Assembly: GCF_932526225.1 (NCBI RefSeq)
Contig: NC_064047.1
Location: 11,831,501-11,895,500 of the forward strand
Length of the DNA: 64,000 nt
Reading direction: 5' to 3'
DNA from: Nematostella vectensis
Taxonomy: Eukaryota; Cnidaria; Anthozoa; Actiniaria; Edwardsiidae
A model generated the notes under the pieces. The model was given only the letters and a program-made list of their open reading frames with translations, searched no databases and was not told the DNA's origin. Both the position numbers and the translations under genes were made by a program. This document shows, piece after piece, positions 11,101 through 20,740 of the stretch. Each line of letters starts with the position of its first letter. Within the stretch, counting starts at the first letter, position 1.

Positions 11101-11640
11101 CCAATTTTCTTATATTTCGACGGCTTTTTTCGTTTTTTGACTTTTTGACACATAGACCTAGCTTCTGTTTCGAATTGATTACATGCGTACGGCAGTGGCT
11201 CCCCATGGTTTCTCTTTCCAAGGTATTTGATCGATTGATTTAACCATTCGTCTATCACAGTCACCCTTATCCTTTCCCATGTCATAGCAAATATCATGGT
11301 GGGCTGACATCTCATCCAATTTATTCAACGGTTTGACTTTCCAATCAGTTACTTGGCCAGTCTACTTGTCGTATACGAGTTGTTTCTCAAGCGGGTTGTA
11401 TGGCACCATATATTTATAGCTCCCAGGTGTGAACACACCCTTGGGCTTAGGCAGGTAGCCGATCATTTTATGGATATCTAGTTTACCACCTTCCTTTGCG
11501 CTGACGAATTCGCTCTTAGTTATGCCACATGATGAACAAGTACACTTTAGCATCGTACGTCCGTTTTTAGTTTTCTCGTACCGTTCAGAGTATGGGATGC
11601 AATCAGTGACTCTCTTCTCCTTGATGCAGTAAGACTTCAT
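11101..11640 (-). pseudogene. Phospholipase A2-like domain protein, broken
   Basis: ATG at 11638-11640, preceded by the shared upstream motif. The N-terminal ~40 residues contain C-T-C-S-S-C-G-I-T-K, a CxC...CxxC-like ribbon. Then comes Y-K-Y-M-V-P-Y-N-P-L, matching the calcium-loop region of parvovirus-type PLA2 with Val where Gly is expected, and after an in-frame TAG near 11362 a clear H-H-D-I-C-Y-D-M catalytic His-Asp motif near 11300 followed by G-D-C-D. PLA2 of this type breaches endosomal membranes during entry in parvoviruses; such domains also occur in Polinton/adintovirus-like elements. Two more stops follow near 11170-11190. It runs straight into the integrase remnant, so the two may once have been one fused frame; the deletion at the junction hides this. 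Confidence 0.75.
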
Positions 11641-11656
11641 ATATCATTAGGGTACA
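11641..11656 (-). promoter_or_regulatory. Candidate viral promoter motif, PLA2 gene
   Basis: Minus strand GTACCCTAATGATAT directly before ATG (11638-11640); the weakest of the four, with ACCCTAAT for AACCTAAT. Confidence 0.4.
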
Positions 11657-11909
11657 CTAAAGTATGATATGAGGAACCTATGGTTCCCCCCTTGGTCATT
11701 TAGACTGATCGAGTCATTAAGAATAGCGTCGAACATAGAGGCCCCCTTTTGTCTCTCTAGGAGGTAGTACAAGCACCAGAAGCCGCAAAGTACTGACAGC
11801 CTCTCTTGGATCTCATCCCCTGAATAAGCAAGTGCCTTTCCAGACATAGCTAGGTACCGCTCAACCTCATGTGGCACTGCAAAGCTGTCGAAGTATTCAC
11901 AGTACGTGT

Positions 11910-12235
11910 TGTTACAGCTAAACTCTGAATTTTTGTGTTACAAGATGTTTTGTTAATATGTTTGTACACCCTTTGTTCGTCGCCGGTTTAGTAGTTTCTA
12001 GTTAACACATCGTTCTATTGTTATTACAGTCCTTTGTCTAAGTCATGCTAATTTTCGATAAGTACACGTAAGCATTCTATATATTAGTCACTGCAGTTAA
12101 GATTTATTTAGTTCGTCCTCTCTGTCGTCTACTCGTCTGTATATTGTCACCTTTGAGTACCGTCAATGTGGAGAATAAAATGAACTAGAAGTTCACATGG
12201 TTATTTTATTTTCACGGCGCGTCACTCTGGTGACA
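11910..12235 (+). repeat. 5' long terminal repeat
   Basis: Bounded by TGTTAC and GTGACA, the short inverted ends typical of LTRs. The last 55 bp pair with 12880-12934. Family not recognised. Confidence 0.7.
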
Positions 12236-12273
12236 TAGTACTCAAAGATCTAGATGATAGTTGACGATGTTTG

Positions 12274-12880
12274 TTCTACCATGGAAAGGTAGAAAGAAAG
12301 ACTTCTTAATGATCTTGACGTCCTTATTGCTGAAAATGTTCCTTCAGACACGGTTCTAAAGAAACGAAGAACTTTGGAAAATATAATTGAAAACTTCAAA
12401 GCTTGTGTTCTGAAATGGTATCAAGAAGTTGATCCAACTAATGCAATTAAGAGAGGTCAAATTGCAAAGACATTCAATGATGAAATTATCAGATTTAAAA
12501 GATTTCAAGCTGCATACAAAGAATGGCATAATCATGTGTACGAGAGCAGACCGCTCACGTCATTTAAGTTATATTTGAATGAAATAGATGATGAAATTTT
12601 ATATCCTGAGCATTCTCGCATTGAGCCCGCGATACTCGAAGTGCCTGGTACTAATCAGCGGACTGCGCATTCTCATATTGAGCCTGCGATACTAGAAGTT
12701 TATGAAAGCAGTCAGCGGTCGACACTTTCCCAAGCTGAGCCCGCGTTGTCCCAAGTTTACGGCAGTGGCCAGCGGTCTTCTCCCACTCAAGTTGAGCCCG
12801 CGTTGCATGAAGTACGTGACACTGGTCAGCGGTCAACTCCCACTCAAGTTGAGCCCGCGTTGCATGAAGTACGTGACACT
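12274..12880 (+). pseudogene. Gag-like frame with 19-residue repeats, truncated
   Basis: A plus-strand frame inside the LTR element. ATG near 12279 is followed after two codons by TAG, then the same frame runs open (in-frame ATG at 12374). The first ~75 residues are Lys/Glu-rich and helical-looking. From about 12610 come five repeats of 19 residues (57 bp) built on E-P-A-(I/L)-x-E-V ... Q-R-S. The frame then crosses an internal deletion into the 3' LTR remnant and, artificially, out of the element to 13036. It resembles the start of a retrotransposon gag only in position and general character; no CCHC knuckle is present. Confidence 0.5.
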
Positions 12881-12934
12881 GAACTAGAAGTTCACATGGT
12901 TATTTTATATTCACGGTGCGTCACTCTGGTGACA
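12880..12934 (+). repeat. 3' LTR remnant (last 55 bp)
   Basis: Copy of 12181-12235 ending in GGTGACA, followed at once by the CGTGT target duplication. Confidence 0.75.
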
Positions 12935-13140
12935 CGTGTCGTCTATATTTCGGTAGCAGACCCAATGAGTTCCAGCTCCTCTACTATTGTCGAGGTTGAC
13001 TATCCCACATTCCTTTTTATGGATCCGCTTGGGTAGATCATCGCGACTATATACACCTCTGAAGTGTTCTATGCCTAGCTTGGTGACCCGTTTTAGAAGG
13101 TCGATGTTTGAAAGTGGTTTATTAACAAACCATATAGAAG

Positions 13141-13990
13141 CGCTTCGAGTAATGGGATACCGTTGAACGGGCTTTTTTGCCTAGGAGGAGCCATCTTGCA
13201 TTTTGCTTCTTTCTTTTTTTTTTTTTTGCTTTCTCTTTGGTTTAGCTCCATATCCAATCGTTGAGTCATCCCACTGACCGTAAAATGGAGGTGGCCTTAG
13301 GCTTAGGTAACCGCCCTTAGGCTTAGGCTTAGGTGGTGGGGGGATTCTGTACGTTTGAAGGTAGTTCTAAGGACTGTTGTCTACTTGGAGACCTTTACCC
13401 GATAGAGCTGACATAAGCAGGGGCACCCCGATCGAGGCAAGCAACGCCCCGAGCAACCCCCCTTCCTGTTGCTTTCTAGTTAGTTTAAACTGTGGGATAA
13501 AAGACCCAGCTTGGAGGGCTTAAACGATTTGCTCCTTTTGTTTTTGCGTAAGGTAGCCCTTATACTTTATTAGTTTGTCAACTTTGTCTTGCGGGACACT
13601 TAATAGCCCAGAGCCAGTCTTTGGTAAGGCCTTATTGAGACCCCAACTAGCTAATCCACTGAGAGCGCCCGTGGCCAATGGCGCGACGGCCTTAGATAGG
13701 TATGGTAGTGCTGCTGACCCAAGGCGGGCAAGTGCTGGTAATAGAGCGCCCAAGAATCCACCTTCCTGCTTTCTAATCTGAGTCTGACTGATTTTTATGT
13801 CAGTCCCTGTCCAATTCCGTTTCGACTTCTCAACTCGATTAATCTGGCTTTTTGTCAACAGCACAGTATCTGAGCCTGACAGTTGGCTATGCTTTAGTCG
13901 AAGAGTTATAGGTGCTTTCTTCTTATATGACTTGAGCAACTTCTCCTTTTGACCTGGAGTCAATCTTACATTGTATTTGACATACGACAT
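13141..13990 (-). pseudogene. Minor capsid protein, pVI/pX-like, broken
   Basis: ATG at 13988-13990 with the shared motif upstream. The first frame (13990-13520) encodes a basic N terminus with L-T-P-G-Q-K-E-K and repeated Ser/Lys-rich segments, then E-G-G-F-L-G-A-L-L-P-A-L-A-R-L and an Ala/Leu-rich amphipathic region, a profile matching membrane-active minor capsid proteins (adenovirus pVI/pX; Polinton minor capsid). After TAA at 13520 a related second G-G-L-L-G-A-L-L-A segment appears at about 13450 in a shifted frame. A Pro/Lys/Gly-rich tail containing a TAG and ending in S-P-F-N-G-I-P-L-L near 13165 follows. I read this as one gene with a frameshift and a stop rather than two genes, but two tandem minor proteins is the alternative. 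The protein would line the inside of the virion. Confidence 0.65.
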
Positions 13991-14008
13991 CTATACTAAT
14001 AGGTTATA
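13991..14008 (-). promoter_or_regulatory. Candidate viral promoter motif, minor capsid gene
   Basis: Minus strand TATAACCTATTAGTATAG immediately before ATG (13988-13990). Confidence 0.5.
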
Positions 14009-14015
14009 CAAAAAC

Positions 14016-15088
14016 CTAGATTCTAGTAAGTAGGGTTCCTCCTTTGTAGTCATTAATGGAATTTACGTGTCCTACGACGTCTCGAAACACTCTGGACATC
14101 GCAGAACTAACCTGGTACTCACCCTCTGGATACTGGTTACCAGTCCCTACCTCTAGATGACAACTCGTTAGCGTCCTATCGTTAGCCAACGAAAATGTCT
14201 TATATAGGAATGGATTTATTGTTTGAGAATCCTTATTGGTGTCATTGGATATCCACACGAAAACATGTCTAGGACGATTGATTCCACTGGTTATCTTAAA
14301 GCGCTGTTTGAGCTCTTACTGTGTTTGACCGCTCGACCATCTCCCTTAGATAAGTCCACTTATGGGGAGCTAAATATTTACTCATACATGCTCTCACCCC
14401 CTGAGTTGAAGATGATTCGTGGCACCCACAGTTTGAATCTCGTTATAACGACTCGGCAATCCGCTCCTGCTTGCCATATGAGAGTCGCGTCACTATTTCG
14501 AGTGATTTGTATCTCAACCTTTGTGTTAGGCATAAGTTTGTCTTTAAACGCTTCAAACAAAGAGTCTCTACTGAAAGGTATTTCAGTGTAAACAGTTGTA
14601 GATGTCCCGAGCAAAAACTATCAAGCAGCAAAGCCCTTATTATAACCCGCATGGGCTGACCTCTTCTCAACATATCTTTTAGTGTCTAGGAAGTAAAACT
14701 CGTTTGTTCCAGTCGTTTGAGCATATGAAGTGTCGTACTCAAGAAGGTTCTTGATATTAACGGTGTGATCCGCCTGTGTGTTGTCGTAGACTGAAATGCC
14801 ATTGACCTTGACGGATATCTCGTTGATCAGTGAATGACTACCATTTACAATACCATTGTCATCGTCGACAGCGATGTTTCCACCATCCGCTAACAATTGG
14901 ACTTTAAAAGTAACCTCAAAACGGGCGTTGTACCAATCGAGAGGCGCGATTTCTCCACTGTTGTCGGCCACAATACGATACCCTGTGAGGGTTTGGTGCG
15001 CGTTGTTCGCGACGTTTAAGACTAGTGGAGTCTCTAGATCGAACGAAACGTCTTCATAGCGTTGTACGTACTTCGGATTTCTATACAT
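14016..15088 (-). pseudogene. Capsid protein candidate (jelly-roll type), broken
   Basis: ATG at 15086-15088, preceded by the shared motif. The first frame (to 14621) encodes 155 residues rich in beta-strand-like alternation with N-G-S-H-S-L-I, K-N-L-L-E-Y and T-N-E-F-Y-F-L-D-T. A second (14614-14378) continues with T-E-I-P-F-S and W-Q-A-G-A-D-C-R-V-V-I-T-R. A third (14258-14016) ends with C-H-L-E-V-G-T-G-N and V-F-R-D-V. Together about 350 codons with at least two frameshifts and a stop. The family recurs in cnidarian Polinton-like elements next to the penton-like gene. It is shorter than typical double jelly-roll major capsid proteins, so whether it is the hexon/MCP or another shell protein is open. 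A structure prediction would settle this. Confidence 0.6.
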
Positions 15089-15106
15089 TTATATAATATG
15101 GTTAGA
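15089..15106 (-). promoter_or_regulatory. Candidate viral promoter motif, capsid gene
   Basis: Minus strand TCTAACCATATTATATAA immediately before ATG (15086-15088). Shares CTAACC followed by an AT-rich TAT stretch with the motifs at 15490 and 13991. Confidence 0.5.
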
Positions 15107-15114
15107 TAATACCT

Positions 15115-15489
15115 CACACTCTCAACCAGACGCACCCTTCCAGATCCGTTAAATATACGCTGGACACGTTCGATGATCTCAGAGTCTGTTAACGGAGCAT
15201 CTTTGGTTGTTGTTGGGCTAACAGTGGGTTGGGTACTCTTTTTGTTCTTCTCTAGGAGCTTGACGATCTGATCCGCTGCTCTATTCCAAGGGTAATCGCC
15301 AGTTTTGGTTATAGCGTTTGAGACTGCTTTACTCGTCGCATCCTTTACAGCCTTCTTTGCTGTCTTTCCAAATACCTTACGGCCGCGATTAGTTATCGAG
15401 TCAAAAACGCTCCCGCCGTAGATGTGCTTCAATACGTATCTACCCACATCGGGGTCATATCTCCTCTTATACTCATGTTGAGAACTCAT
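15115..15489 (-). CDS. Small Gly/Lys-rich virion-type protein
   Basis: ATG at 15487-15489, directly behind the shared motif. About 125 residues: a basic start (Y-K-R-R-Y-D-P-D-V-G), then Y-G-G-S-V-F-D-S-I and a Lys/Ala-rich helix-like stretch (K-T-A-K-K-A-V-K-D-A), A-A-D-Q-I-V-K-L-L, a Thr/Pro-rich linker, and a C-terminal acidic-basic segment. The composition is that of small core or minor capsid proteins (pX-like). The frame runs on to 15034, overlapping the next gene by 54 bases; the expected end is before the downstream ATG at 15088, so a small frameshift near 15115 is likely. Lies between the penton-like and capsid genes. Confidence 0.55.
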
Positions 15490-15504
15490 ATACAATTAGG
15501 TTAG
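15490..15504 (-). promoter_or_regulatory. Candidate viral promoter motif, small virion gene
   Basis: Minus strand CTAACCTAATTGTAT immediately before ATG (15487-15489). One of four similar motifs before genes of the element. Confidence 0.5.
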
Positions 15505-15505
15505 A

Positions 15506-16130
15506 CTAATATATCGACCTCAGGATTAGAGTCATGTGCCATTCGATACCGTTGAGATTGATAGTACGACCAATAGAATCCACGACGTAGAATCTCATAC
15601 TGCTAATCAAATTGGCAGCCACGTTGTTACAGCGCTCTGGTTGGTTGGACTGAGAACGGGTAGCTCCGACTCAAGTTGTCTGTCGGTATGACAAATAGCG
15701 TGTTACTAGCGCGACCTCCTACAATGTTGTCGGTTATTAGATTAGTGTTGATGTGGAGCATGTCTATGCTGTTCGTGATGTTGGGTAATTTAGATCCATA
15801 CTCAGTCTTCGAGATGACGTTTGGGTCGAATCCTATAAGTTCGCCGGATTTTGTCCCCCTCACGACTTTGTAGGTGGTGAGGACAAATACGATGTTGATT
15901 TGGAATTTGTCTTTACCATCAGCAACCCCTACATGACCGTTCGATTTCATGTCCTGATGTAAAAAATCGTTCAGATCATGGTATGAGTACCCCACTTGGA
16001 AAGGTGACGGTTGTCTAAGTCGCCTCACTATCAGGTGAGTACTCTACTTTAAGCGTTTTCTGTAAATGCTGTCCTGCTTTAGTTCCATTTTAGTTTGAAT
16101 ACTAGAATCTAAAGTCATTACTTTTTTGTA
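15506..16130 (-). pseudogene. Penton-like structural protein, broken
   Basis: The best segment (16028-15627) contains N-I-T-N-S-I-D-M-L-H-I, then F-V-I-P-T-D-N-L and S-Y-P-F-S-V. After a frameshift near 15635 the C terminus continues with M-R-F-Y-V-V-D-S, I-N-L-N-G and T-L-I-L to TAG at 15506-15508. An N-terminal piece with its own ATG near 16130 (M-T-L-D-S-S-I) seems to precede it in another frame. This beta-rich family sits beside the capsid gene in cnidarian Polinton-like elements and is usually read as the penton or a second shell protein. Its stop almost touches the motif of the next gene, so the genes are packed with about 16 bases between them. It is the first recognised gene of the element. 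Confidence 0.55.
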
Positions 16131-17740
16131 TATGTGATTTAATTCTGAATTTTTTTCCACCACCTATAAACAATAACAGAAAAAAAGGAAATAAAAAAAT
16201 ACAAACATGATAAGAAGAGAAAATATTACTCACTAACTAACTTGTTATGGACTCCTTTATGTGGCGAATATGACCACTTGGCTGGGGGAGGTACCGGATT
16301 TTACTTGTTCTCTGTTACAAACTGAAGACTTTACAAGGTGTTTACAAGATGTGTATAAGATGTGTTTCTCTGTGACTCTCATTCTAAGTGAAATGGGTCT
16401 TCGGTACGCACCCATATTTATATGTTCCTAAGACGCATGTCCTTTTGGATAACCGACCCTGACATCCCGAAAAGCTTTTATCTCTGTTTGAATAAGGGTT
16501 TAACCAATGGGTGTACAAGGGATGACCTTCCTACGTGGGTGTGCCAGTCGGTTATCCTTGGTGGACTTGCCGTGACTTACGTAATGTTTACAATGTTGCT
16601 ACGGCTACCGATTACTTGTTACACTGCTAATGCACATGGCAAACTACACACGTGATTATTATGATTGACAGCATTCCAATCATTTTCTTGCAGTCTAAGT
16701 CTTAAACCGTACCAAAACCTAATTCTACCGACGGCGAAGTCTGAAGCCTACCAAACATACCAAACATGCATGCAGGACATATAGAAGATAGTAAGATTTT
16801 GCAGAAATTGCGTGAAACATGCCCATTGCTATATACCTTACAAGTGATTTTATGTGGTGAACCAATCGGAAGAAGCCAGAAAAATAGCTGTTAGTTGTCT
16901 TATATTTACAAGGTTCCCCACATAAAAATTTACCCGAAAAGCTGGATCTGACATAGTAATTAACCTATAACCAAAATATTAAAAAAAAAATATTATGAAT
17001 CATGTTGTGTCATCTGTATCTTATGCTATAATAGGTAGTAAAAGAGTAAAATGTAGGGTAACAAAATAGGGAGATTTAGGGAATATCTAGTGAGTGTTGC
17101 TGATGAAGTAGGCGTGAAGGCATGTTGCTAGTGTATATGTGGAATGATGGCGGTGGAAGGGCGAAGAATTGTGTGTGGCTGAAGAGGAAAATAAGAAGAG
17201 GGGCTAGAAAATAGATGTTTACCATATCTCCGAGAATCTCCGTATATGAAAGATATTCCTAGTTAATAATAGCTACTTCTATTAGTCGGGCACGTTTCAT
17301 TAGCGTGTCGGGAGAGCTCGCGCCATTTGGCAGTAGCTAAGATAACGCAACGTAACTTGACCAGGTTTTTTAATGAAGAGCGCGTTGCAAATAAGGCACA
17401 CTTCAGGCATTTCATGGATTATTATCAGAATTTAACCTAATATCCTGCCCTTGAGCGCGTCGCACAATTCAGCCAAATCAGAATGTGTTTCGTTGTTTAG
17501 AATTTAGCCAAACAAGCTCTGTTTTTGCCCTTGTAACGACAAGGAACTATTTGGTACGTGACACTTTCTTAAATATGGCACTTTGTGCTGTATAACATTG
17601 CACTTTTTACATAGTCGCAAAAACTGGATATCAGTTTATGGCTGTACGACATCGCATTTTGTCTTATCACACCGCTCTAATTTCATACAGATTTTAGCTG
17701 ATGAAACAAAGGTCCTTCGAAGAACATAGGGTAGCTTGGT
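16131..17740. other. Right flank of the viral element, no gene
   Basis: AT-rich, no supported frame, no packaging ATPase and no recognisable terminal inverted repeat. The true right end of the viral element is therefore unknown. Confidence 0.5.
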
Positions 17741-17859
17741 CCCCCCTAGTAGTTCGCCTCTAGTACAGCCTTTTTTAAATGCGCTGCGCTGAAACAAACA
17801 CCTTCCAGGGAAAAATCAAGGGAGGGAATATGCTGTCCCCCCAACCACCTTCCAAAAAA

Positions 17860-17860
17860 A

Positions 17861-17908
<48 letters not shown>

Positions 17909-18135
17909 CGCCGAACCGTGTTTAGGAGGACCGGTATTTGGATAAACACCAACGTTCAGAGGACCACCGTATTTACGAGGACCGACCTCCGGTCCTCGTA
18001 ACGCTTTTTGTCTAGAACACCGTAAAACGTCGTGCAATGATATCCTAGAGGCTTTTTAAAGTGGTCCTCGTAAACCACCCTGGGCATGATTTGTAAGTGT
18101 GCATGATTTTGGTCCTTCTAAACCACCTTCCGTTA
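17860..18135. repeat. (TG)n tract with GGTCCTCGTAAACC-type repeat
   Basis: A TG microsatellite (about 17862-17908) is followed by variants of GGTCCTCGTAAACCAC in both orientations (near 17945, 17976, 17990, 18061, 18112). The same words next to a TG tract recur at 45470-45835, so this is a dispersed repeat family with a TG tail. Confidence 0.6.
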
Positions 18136-18545
18136 GCTTTTTACTTTTTATTGCTTTTTTCAGTCATACTCTAGGAATCTTAGGTTTTGAGGCTATCTCA
18201 CATATTATCAAGGAATAACAATTACAAAAAAGTTGTTTCTTCTAGTTTACACTCTTCTTTTTTTTTAGCCCCACACACACTTTTTTCAGTGGTCTTCCTA
18301 ATGTTGGTGAAAAAACATGTCGTAGCAACGTCGGTGAAAAAACTTGTTATATTTTAATCAAATGCAAGTAGGGAATTAAATGACACTATATAGTTGTTTT
18401 GTTCGTTTATTAGAATTGCAACAAATAAATCAATTCTATCACACTTTTCTTACAGTGATCAATAGAGAGGTTTCCACAAACCCGTAAAATATACCTCAGC
18501 GTATTATCTTCTCATTTTCATCTTCTTTTGACAACGACAAGAAAT
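18136..18545. other. AT-rich spacer
   Basis: No gene or structured repeat seen. Confidence 0.4.
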
Positions 18546-18547
18546 TA

Positions 18548-18746
18548 CAGTAAATATTGGAAAATTCGCGGGTCTTGGGTTCCAAGGTTTAAATCCGCGA
18601 TTTAAACCTTCAGCGGGATTTTTGTAGTTATTTTGGTAAATTAGTAGTATTTGGGGGTCAAAAAAAAACCTTGGGGTCCAAGACCTGACCGCGAATTTTT
18701 TTAGTGTTCGCGAATTTTCCGGTCGCGAATTTTCCAACATTCACTG
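18548..18746. mobile_element. Tc1/mariner-type MITE, 199 bp
   Basis: Begins CAGTAAATATTGGAAAATTC and ends with the near-complement GAATTTTCCAACATTCACTG, flanked on both sides by TA (18546-18547 and 18747-18748). CAGT...ACTG ends with TA duplication are characteristic of Tc1/mariner derivatives. No transposase. Confidence 0.75.
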
Positions 18747-18809
18747 TATCATTTGCTTGACAGGGTTATTGTAACAATTCCAAAATCGTTATTGAATACA
18801 TTATTTTAA

Positions 18810-20740
18810 GCTAAGCTCCTTATCCTCTGTACATTACATCCATGCTAATCAAATCTGAGCTAAGCCCCTTATCAACTTTATATTAGACAACATTAATCAA
18901 AATGAGGAAAGCCCTTCAGCACTGCACATGAGGCCAATGCTAATCAAACTGAGCTAAGCCCCTTATAAACCGTTTATTTGACTAACACCAACCAAAATAT
19001 CCGCCCCATATCCACTCTACACCACATAAATGATAATCAAACTGAGCTGAGGCACCTATCTACTGTACATCAGACCAATGATCATCAAACTGAAGTAAGC
19101 ACCTTATCTAGTGCATTTAGACACGCTAATGAAACAAAGCAAAGCCCCTCCTTCACAGTACAGAAGACTGATGCTAATCAAACTTAGCTATGCCCCTTAT
19201 CCATTGTACATGAAACCCTTATTCAACAGAGCTGAGCCCCTTATCCAATAATAATCAAACTGATTTAAGCCCCTTGTATATTAGACTAAAACTTCTCAAA
19301 GAAAAGACCCATATCCCTTCGACACCTGACCAATTAAATACAGACTGAGCTGTGCCACTTATCCACTGTACGACAAACAAATTATAATCAAACTGTACAA
19401 AGCGACTTATTTACTTGAAAACAAGCCAATAATAATCAAACTGAACTAAGCAACTTATCCACCACACACCAAACTGATTCTAATCAAACAAAGCTCAGTC
19501 TGTTATCCACAGTACACGAGAGCTAAACTAACTCAACTGAGCTAAGGCCCTTATCCACCGTACATCAAATTGAACTAAGTTACTTAATATACATCGCATG
19601 CTAATCAAACTAAACTACAATGTTTGCCCCTTATCCAATATACACAAGACTTAGCTAGGGCTCCTTATCCACTGTACAAATTACCAACGCTAATTCAACA
19701 GAGCTAAGCCCCTTGTCTACTGTTCTTCATACAAATAATAAACAAACTGAATTAAGCCCGCCTATCCGCTGTTTATATGACCGGCTCCAACAAACCTGCT
19801 CTAAGCTCCTCAGCACTGCACAAGCAGCTTCTTAAACTGAGCATAGCCCATTACTCCCCGCACACCAAAATGACGCTAAGCAAACTGAGCCAAGCCCCTT
19901 ATCCACCGCACATCAAACTGGTGCTAAGCAAACTGAGCTAAGCCCCTTATCCACCGCACACCAAAATGACACTAAGCAAACTGAACTAAGCCCCTTATCC
20001 ACCACACACAAAACTGGTGCTAAGCAAACTGAGCTAAACCCCCTTAAAATCCACTGCACACCAAACTGACACTAAGCAAACTGAACTACGCCCCTTATCC
20101 ACTGCACATACTGATGCTTATCAAACTGGGCCATTTCCTTTATCCAATATACACAGACCAATACTAATCAAACTGAACTAAGCCTTATATTCACTGTACA
20201 CAAGACCAAATCTAATACAACTGAGCTTAGCACTTTATCCATTGCACACCAGACTGATGCAACACAAGACCAGCACTAACTCATTTAAGCTAAGCCCTCA
20301 CCACAGCACACCACACCGCAGACAAATGCTAATCAAACTAATAAAGTACCTTAACCTCTGTACATCAAATTAAACTTTACCACTTATCCATCACACACCA
20401 GACTGATGCCAATCAAAGTGAGTTAAGCCCCTCAAACACTGTACACAAGACCAACACTGACTCATCTGAGCCAGGGCCCTAAACACAGCACACCAGGCAA
20501 ATGATAATCAAACTGAGCTAAGCCCCGTATCCACTGTAAACCAATATGAGGTAAGCCCCATCTGCTCTACAACAAACCAATAATAATCAAACTGAGTTAT
20601 CAGAACAATAATAACCAAACTGAACTTAACACCTTATCCACTGTACACCAGACCAATGATAGTCTAATTCCCTTATCAACTCTACATCAAACAAATATTA
20701 ATCAAACTGAACTAAGCACCTTATCTAATGCATTTAGACA
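18810..20740. repeat. Diverged left flank of the 49-bp array
   Basis: Recognisable but degenerate copies of the unit (AATCAAACTGAGCTAAGCCC, CTTATCCACTGTACA). Unit lengths vary and sequence similarity to neighbours is lower than in the core. Confidence 0.8.

Larger units (their letters stand above)
11910..12934 (+). mobile_element. LTR retrotransposon remnant in the protease gene
   Basis: The insert starts TGTTACAG at 11910 and ends GGTGACA at 12934, flanked by CGTGT at 11905-11909 and 12935-12939. A 326-bp 5' LTR spans 11910-12235, with AATAAA at 12175-12180. Its last 55 bp recur at 12880-12934 with two or three mismatches, as the only remains of the 3' LTR. Between them lies the start of a gag-like frame. 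A large internal deletion has removed pol and most of the 3' LTR. Confidence 0.8.
11647..13140 (-). pseudogene. Adenain-like cysteine protease, split by an LTR retrotransposon
   Basis: Capsid-maturation protease of the adenovirus/Polinton type. The N-terminal part (about 13140-12940) keeps L-S-N-I-D-L-L-K-R, a G-I-V-N-L-D-N segment and the catalytic His in G-T-H-W-V-C-Y. Homology stops at 12940 and resumes at 11904 with Y-F-D-S-F and then the catalytic Cys region L-C-G-F-W-C-L-Y-Y-L, ending with a stop at 11647. The interruption is a 1,025-bp LTR element flanked by a 5-bp duplication. Apart from that insertion the two halves read well, although a start codon is not clear and may overlap the end of the minor-capsid gene. 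Such proteases cleave capsid precursors during virion maturation. The gene follows the minor capsid gene and precedes the PLA2 gene. Confidence 0.8.

Noticed and set aside
12651-12887. Minus-strand and alternate plus-strand frames over the gag-like repeats
   Set aside because: Shadows of the 57-bp repeat; the main frame has the better composition.
17746-18037. His/Thr repeat frames on the minus strand
   Set aside because: They are translations of the TG microsatellite.
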